A stretch of 10,865 bases of DNA from an uncultured Succinivibrio sp. (lineage in GTDB: Bacteria; Pseudomonadota; Gammaproteobacteria; Enterobacterales; Succinivibrionaceae): NCBI GenBank assembly GCA_900770725.1, contig CAAGLL010000025.1, positions 1 to 10,865 of the forward strand, given 5' to 3'. Position 1 is the stretch's first letter. Each line of letters opens with the position of its first letter. The notes beneath the pieces were generated by a model that was not told where the DNA came from, ran no database searches, and saw only the letters and a list, made by a program, of their open reading frames with translations. Below are positions 6,034 to 10,865 of the stretch, piece after piece. A program made the translations under genes and the position numbers.

Positions 6034-6729
6034 TTATTTGCCGCTAATTTCGTCGATGCCGTCTTGCAAGTGCTTTTTCATCAATGACTTGGCGCGGGCA
6101 GCATCGCCCTTGCTTATGGCGTCCAAGAGCTTCTCATGGTAGAAGAGGCCCATGTCATAGCCGAAGGCCACGTTCATCTGCTGGGTCGTGCGCGGGGTGA
6201 CGTTGAACACCTCCTCGAGGGCGAAGGCCACCAGCTCGTTGCCGCAGGCCGAGGCGATGAAGTTGTGGAACTCGATGTCGGCTGCGACGAAGGCGTCGCG
6301 GCGGTTGACGCTCGAGCGCATCTGCTGGAGCGAGGAAGCCAGGTTCTCGACTAGGTGCGAGCGCTGCCCCGGCTCGAGCATCGCGCAGCGCATGGCCGCG
6401 TAAGGCTCGATGAGCAGCCTGAACTGCAAGGCCTTCGAGATATCCACATAGTCGCTGTGGTGGAGCGTTCCGACCGTGCCAAAGCGCCTTGAGAGATCAT
6501 CGCTCATCAGGTAGCATCCCCTGCCCTGCTCCGATCTCAAGATCCCCAGGGCCGAGAGGCGGGAGATCGCGCTCCTCACCGACGAGCGGCTTACTCCCAG
6601 GCCTTCTGAGAGCTTGATCTCCGAGGGTATGAGGCACCCCACTTTCCACTCACGGCTTTCTATCTTTGCGCGCATGAAGTCCGTGATCTGATCTATGACC
6701 GAGGATTTTCTGATTGTTGTTGTCGGCAT
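6034..6729 (-). CDS. GntR-family transcriptional regulator, FadR subfamily (FCD domain)
   Basis: This is a 231-residue regulator. Residues about 8-76 form the winged helix-turn-helix: LIPSEIKLSEGLGVSRSSVR is the recognition region and LGILRSEQGRGCYL the wing. Residues about 98-222 form the all-helical FCD ligand domain, with the usual metal ligands Asp151 and His155 (DIEFH), His198 (YHEK) and His220 (KKHLQDG). FCD regulators typically bind a carboxylate ligand through the metal and leave the DNA when bound. ATG 6727-6729 has an AAGGAG ribosome site 5 bases away. The gene has its own terminator and precedes the manD-TRAP-SDR operon on the same strand, the common arrangement for a local repressor induced by the imported sugar acid. 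The proposed operator and a half-site in its own promoter suggest control of the operon and of itself. UxuR/ExuR-like proteins belong to the same subfamily, but orthology is not shown. Confidence 0.92.
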   Translation of the reverse strand: MPTTTIRKSSVIDQITDFMRAKIESREWKVGCLIPSEIKLSEGLGVSRSSVRSAISRLSALGILRSEQGRGCYLMSDDLSRRFGTVGTLHHSDYVDISKALQFRLLIEPYAAMRCAMLEPGQRSHLVENLASSLQQMRSSVNRRDAFVAADIEFHNFIASACGNELVAFALEEVFNVTPRTTQQMNVAFGYDMGLFYHEKLLDAISKGDAARAKSLMKKHLQDGIDEISGK

Positions 6730-6740
6730 GGAAGCTCCTT

Positions 6741-6757
6741 GAGGCTTGATAAACCTC
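6741..6757 (-). promoter_or_regulatory. Small hairpin in the gntR leader
   Basis: In the minus-strand RNA GAGGUUU and AAGCCUC pair over 7 bp (one G-U) around a 3-base loop, immediately upstream of the AAGGAG ribosome site of gntR. It could tune translation of the regulator. The stem is short, so chance is possible. Confidence 0.35.
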
Positions 6758-6783
6758 TAATCATGTCTACTCTAGGCGCTTTA

Positions 6784-6812
6784 ATTATCAGACAAGTTTA
6801 TTTTCATCACAG
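6784..6812 (-). promoter_or_regulatory. Candidate gntR promoter containing an operator-like half-site
   Basis: On the minus strand CTGTGA (6807-6812) and GATAAT (6784-6789) are spaced by 17 bases. The -10 is good, the -35 poor. GACAAGTTT (6791-6799), between them, resembles one arm of the operator upstream of the manD-like gene (TACAAGTTA), consistent with autoregulation. No full palindrome is seen here. Confidence 0.4.
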
Positions 6813-6815
6813 ATT

Positions 6816-6833
6816 ATGGAAAAAACTTTCCAT
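6816..6833 (-). repeat. Perfect 7-bp inverted repeat downstream of pgpA
   Basis: ATGGAAA (6816-6822) and TTTCCAT (6827-6833) flank 4 bases, 17 bases past the pgpA stop. In the minus-strand RNA the loop and descending arm are U-rich but no U-run follows the stem, so it is at best a weak terminator for pgpA. A protein-binding palindrome upstream of gntR is the alternative. Confidence 0.4.
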
Positions 6834-6849
6834 GCATCGGAATGGTGCG

Positions 6850-7353
6850 TTAAAGGGCTAAATGCCCAGTGGCAAGACAGATGATCTGAAAGACGGCAAG
6901 CGCCCAGGCGCCGGCGATGAGATCGTCAAGCATCACGCCAAAGCCGCCGCCGACCTTGCGATCGGCCAGGCCCACAGGCCAGGGCTTGAGGATGTCGAAG
7001 AAGCGGAAGAGCACGAAGGCTATGAAAGGCAGGTACCAGGCGGCAGGATATAAGAGGCAGGAGACCAGCATGCCCGCGACCTCGTCGATGACGATGGCGC
7101 TGTTGTCATGCATGCCGAGTACCTTCTCGGTCCTGGAGGCGGCGATCGTCCCGATCACGGTGACCAGGGCGATGATGATGATCTGGATGGCAAGCGGAGC
7201 GTAGATGAAGGCGCAGCAGAAGGGAAGCGCGGCTAGGGATCCGAAGGTTCCGGGCATCTTTGGAAGCATGCCGGAGCCAAAGCCCGTGGCTATGAGCTGC
7301 CAGGGATCTGAAAGATCGATCCTCCTGAGGGGTTCGCGGTCGTGCTTGTCCAT
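6850..7353 (-). CDS. pgpA: Phosphatidylglycerophosphatase A
   Basis: This 167-residue inner-membrane enzyme is of the normal PgpA length. It dephosphorylates phosphatidylglycerol phosphate to phosphatidylglycerol. Clear family blocks are GFGSGMLPKMPGTFGSL (24-40), HDNSAIVIDEVAG (82-94) with the acidic pair Asp90-Glu91, RFFDILKPWPV (117-127) and GGGFGVMLDDLIAG (135-148) with Asp143-Asp144, interleaved with hydrophobic segments. The ATG at 7351-7353 is preceded by AGAGGA at about 9 bases and AAGG at 2 bases; the first is the likelier ribosome site. It is a housekeeping gene lying between the rRNA operon terminator (38 bases away) and gntR, and is probably unrelated to the sugar-acid locus. No convincing promoter is seen in the short gap, so it may depend partly on read-through from the rRNA operon. 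Confidence 0.95.
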   Translation of the reverse strand: MDKHDREPLRRIDLSDPWQLIATGFGSGMLPKMPGTFGSLAALPFCCAFIYAPLAIQIIIIALVTVIGTIAASRTEKVLGMHDNSAIVIDEVAGMLVSCLLYPAAWYLPFIAFVLFRFFDILKPWPVGLADRKVGGGFGVMLDDLIAGAWALAVFQIICLATGHLAL

Positions 7354-7391
7354 GGCCTTGGGTCCTCTCTAAGTTAGTAAGCTCCGTAAAC

Positions 7392-7426
7392 AAAAAAACC
7401 GCAACCCCCAGAAAGGAATTGCGGTT
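7392..7426 (-). terminator. rRNA operon terminator
   Basis: In the minus-strand RNA AACCGCAA and UUGCGGUU (7397-7404 and 7419-7426) form an 8-bp stem, with possible extra C-G pairs inside the 14-base loop, followed by a U-rich tail read from 7398 to 7392. It lies 15 bases past the 5S rRNA. Confidence 0.88.
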
Positions 7427-7440
7427 CTTTCTTAAATAGG

Positions 7441-7560
7441 ATGCCTGGCAGTGACCTGCTCTCGCGCAGACGTACGCTGCACTACCATGGGCGCGGCCGT
7501 GTTTCACTTCTGTGTTCGGAATGGGAACAGGTGGTACCGCGGCGCTGTTGCCGCCAGGCA
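7441..7560 (-). rRNA. rrf: 5S ribosomal RNA
   Basis: On the minus strand it begins TGCCTGGCGGC and ends GCCAGGCA(T), whose ends pair as helix I. Internal landmarks CCATTCCGAAC, AGAAGTGAAAC and CCATGGTAGT are canonical. Total length is about 120 bases. It is the last gene of the rRNA operon. Confidence 0.96.
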
Positions 7561-7670
7561 AAAGGGGTGCAACCTGGAGCCAAGCGAAATCATTGTGCTC
7601 AACTGGCCTTTGGAAAGGCATTGGCAAGGGCCGCAGCCGGCAGCCTCCCGATGTTCTCCGGGGCTGTGCG

Positions 7671-7676
<6 letters not shown>
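7561..7676 (-). other. 23S-5S intergenic spacer with a strong hairpin
   Basis: This is a spacer of about 110 bases. GGCCGCA (7629-7635) pairs with TGCGGCC (7667-7673), with further GCC/GGC pairing across a 2-base bulge, giving a stable hairpin just after the 23S end. GCCTT-TGGA-AAGGC (7606-7619) is a smaller tetraloop hairpin. GGCCAGG (7670-7676) can instead pair with sequence just upstream of the 23S (10555-10563), a plausible RNase III processing stem. No tRNA is present. Confidence 0.6.
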
Positions 7677-10548
<2,872 letters not shown>

Positions 10549-10738
10549 TATAACCCTGAGGCCTTTTGCCCTTCAGAGTCACAAGCAACCTATAACGTAT
10601 ACGCTGATTTCTCTGATTATGTCGGTTCTTGAGAACTTCAATGAATCAATGAATGCAATCACAACCCTCAATTCAGATCCTGCCGTCATCTCATCTGACC
10701 GGCATTCTCTGAACTGAACGCTTCGTTTCTTTCCAAAT

Positions 10739-10750
10739 TGTTAAAGAGCT
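10739..10750 (-). promoter_or_regulatory. rRNA antitermination boxA
   Basis: The minus strand reads AGCTCTTTAACA, followed by ATTTGGAAA. This matches the conserved spacer boxA (TGCTCTTTAACA) that recruits NusB-NusE for rRNA antitermination and ribosome assembly coupling. Confidence 0.85.
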
Positions 10751-10777
10751 AACTGCGGAGCCTTCCTGAGAAAGCAG

Positions 10778-10821
10778 CGCCGTACGCAAAAAATCGATTG
10801 CTCAATCGCTTGCGTACGGCG
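10778..10821 (-). repeat. Long two-tier inverted repeat in the 16S-23S spacer
   Basis: CGCCGTACGCAA (10778-10789) and TTGCGTACGGCG (10810-10821) are perfect 12-bp arms. Inside them CGATTG (10795-10800) and CAATCG (10803-10808) form a second stem. It lies between the tRNA end and boxA and is likely an RNA processing stem. A U-run lies inside the loop region, not after the stem, so it is not an intrinsic terminator. Confidence 0.75.
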
Positions 10822-10831
10822 TTGTGAGGAA

Positions 10832-10865
10832 TGGTGGGTCTGGATGGTCTCGAACCATCGACCCC
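10832..10865 (-). tRNA. Spacer tRNA, 3' part only, probably tRNA-Ile(GAU)
   Basis: The minus strand ends CAGACCC-A-CCA, with an encoded CCA and a complete T-arm (GATGG, loop TTCGAGA, CCATC). The acceptor strand implies a GGGTCTG 5' end, which fits the spacer tRNA-Ile(GAU) of Betaproteobacteria better than tRNA-Ala (which ends with GCTCCACCA). The anticodon is outside the window, so identity is inferred. Confidence 0.75.

Larger units (their letters stand above)
10549..10831 (-). other. 16S-23S internal transcribed spacer, distal part
   Basis: This is 283 bases between the spacer tRNA and the 23S rRNA. It holds the boxA element and a long hairpin, listed separately. No second tRNA (such as tRNA-Ala) is found in it. 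The remainder is AT-richer, unstructured spacer, apart from bases next to the 23S (10555-10563) that can pair with the 23S-5S spacer. Confidence 0.85.

Noticed and set aside
10778..10821. Spacer inverted repeat as an insertion-sequence remnant or transposon end
   Set aside because: There is no transposase or target duplication, and its place in the transcribed rRNA spacer fits a processing hairpin.

Overview
The window looks like chromosomal DNA from a GC-rich member of the Betaproteobacteria (Burkholderiales; a Sutterellaceae-like gut anaerobe would fit, but that is inference). Grounds for this: the start of the 23S rRNA (GGATCAAGCG, then a typical beta-type 5' domain), the spacer boxA, the tRNA-Ile 3' end with its GGGTCTG-type acceptor, and the high GC of the protein genes. 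Everything except the first, partial gene is read from the minus strand, so the biological order is right to left.

Right part (about 7392-10865): the distal half of an rRNA operon. In reading order it holds the 3' end of a spacer tRNA (probably tRNA-Ile), a 16S-23S spacer with a long hairpin and a boxA antitermination element, a complete 23S rRNA, a short spacer, the 5S rRNA and a strong intrinsic terminator. The 16S lies outside the window. pgpA (phosphatidylglycerophosphatase A) starts a few tens of bases after the rRNA terminator.

Middle part (about 841-6840): a sugar-acid uptake and catabolism locus. A FadR-type GntR regulator has its own terminator. It is followed by a promoter whose start region is covered by a 22-bp palindrome, and then by a five-gene operon: an enolase-superfamily dehydratase of the mannonate dehydratase (ManD/RspA) group; a complete three-part TRAP transporter (lipoprotein-type binding protein DctP, small membrane subunit DctQ, large membrane subunit DctM); and a KduD-like short-chain dehydrogenase, closed by an intrinsic terminator. 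The likely logic is that the TRAP system imports an aldonate or uronate-derived acid, the dehydratase converts it to a 2-keto-3-deoxy acid, the SDR carries out a redox step on this or a related sugar acid, and the GntR protein releases the promoter when inducer is present. No KDG kinase or aldolase is present, so the pathway must be completed elsewhere. GC-rich hairpins sit at two gene junctions in the operon and may set unequal expression.

Left end (1-744): the C-terminal part of a plus-strand gene for an AAA-ATPase-like/PD-(D/E)XK nuclease-fold protein (DUF1703 type), convergent with the operon.

I see no CRISPR array, insertion sequence or phage gene. The points most worth a second look are the non-canonical 3' end of the 23S rRNA, the regulator's putative operator and matching half-site, and the uncertain substrate of the ManD-TRAP-SDR operon.
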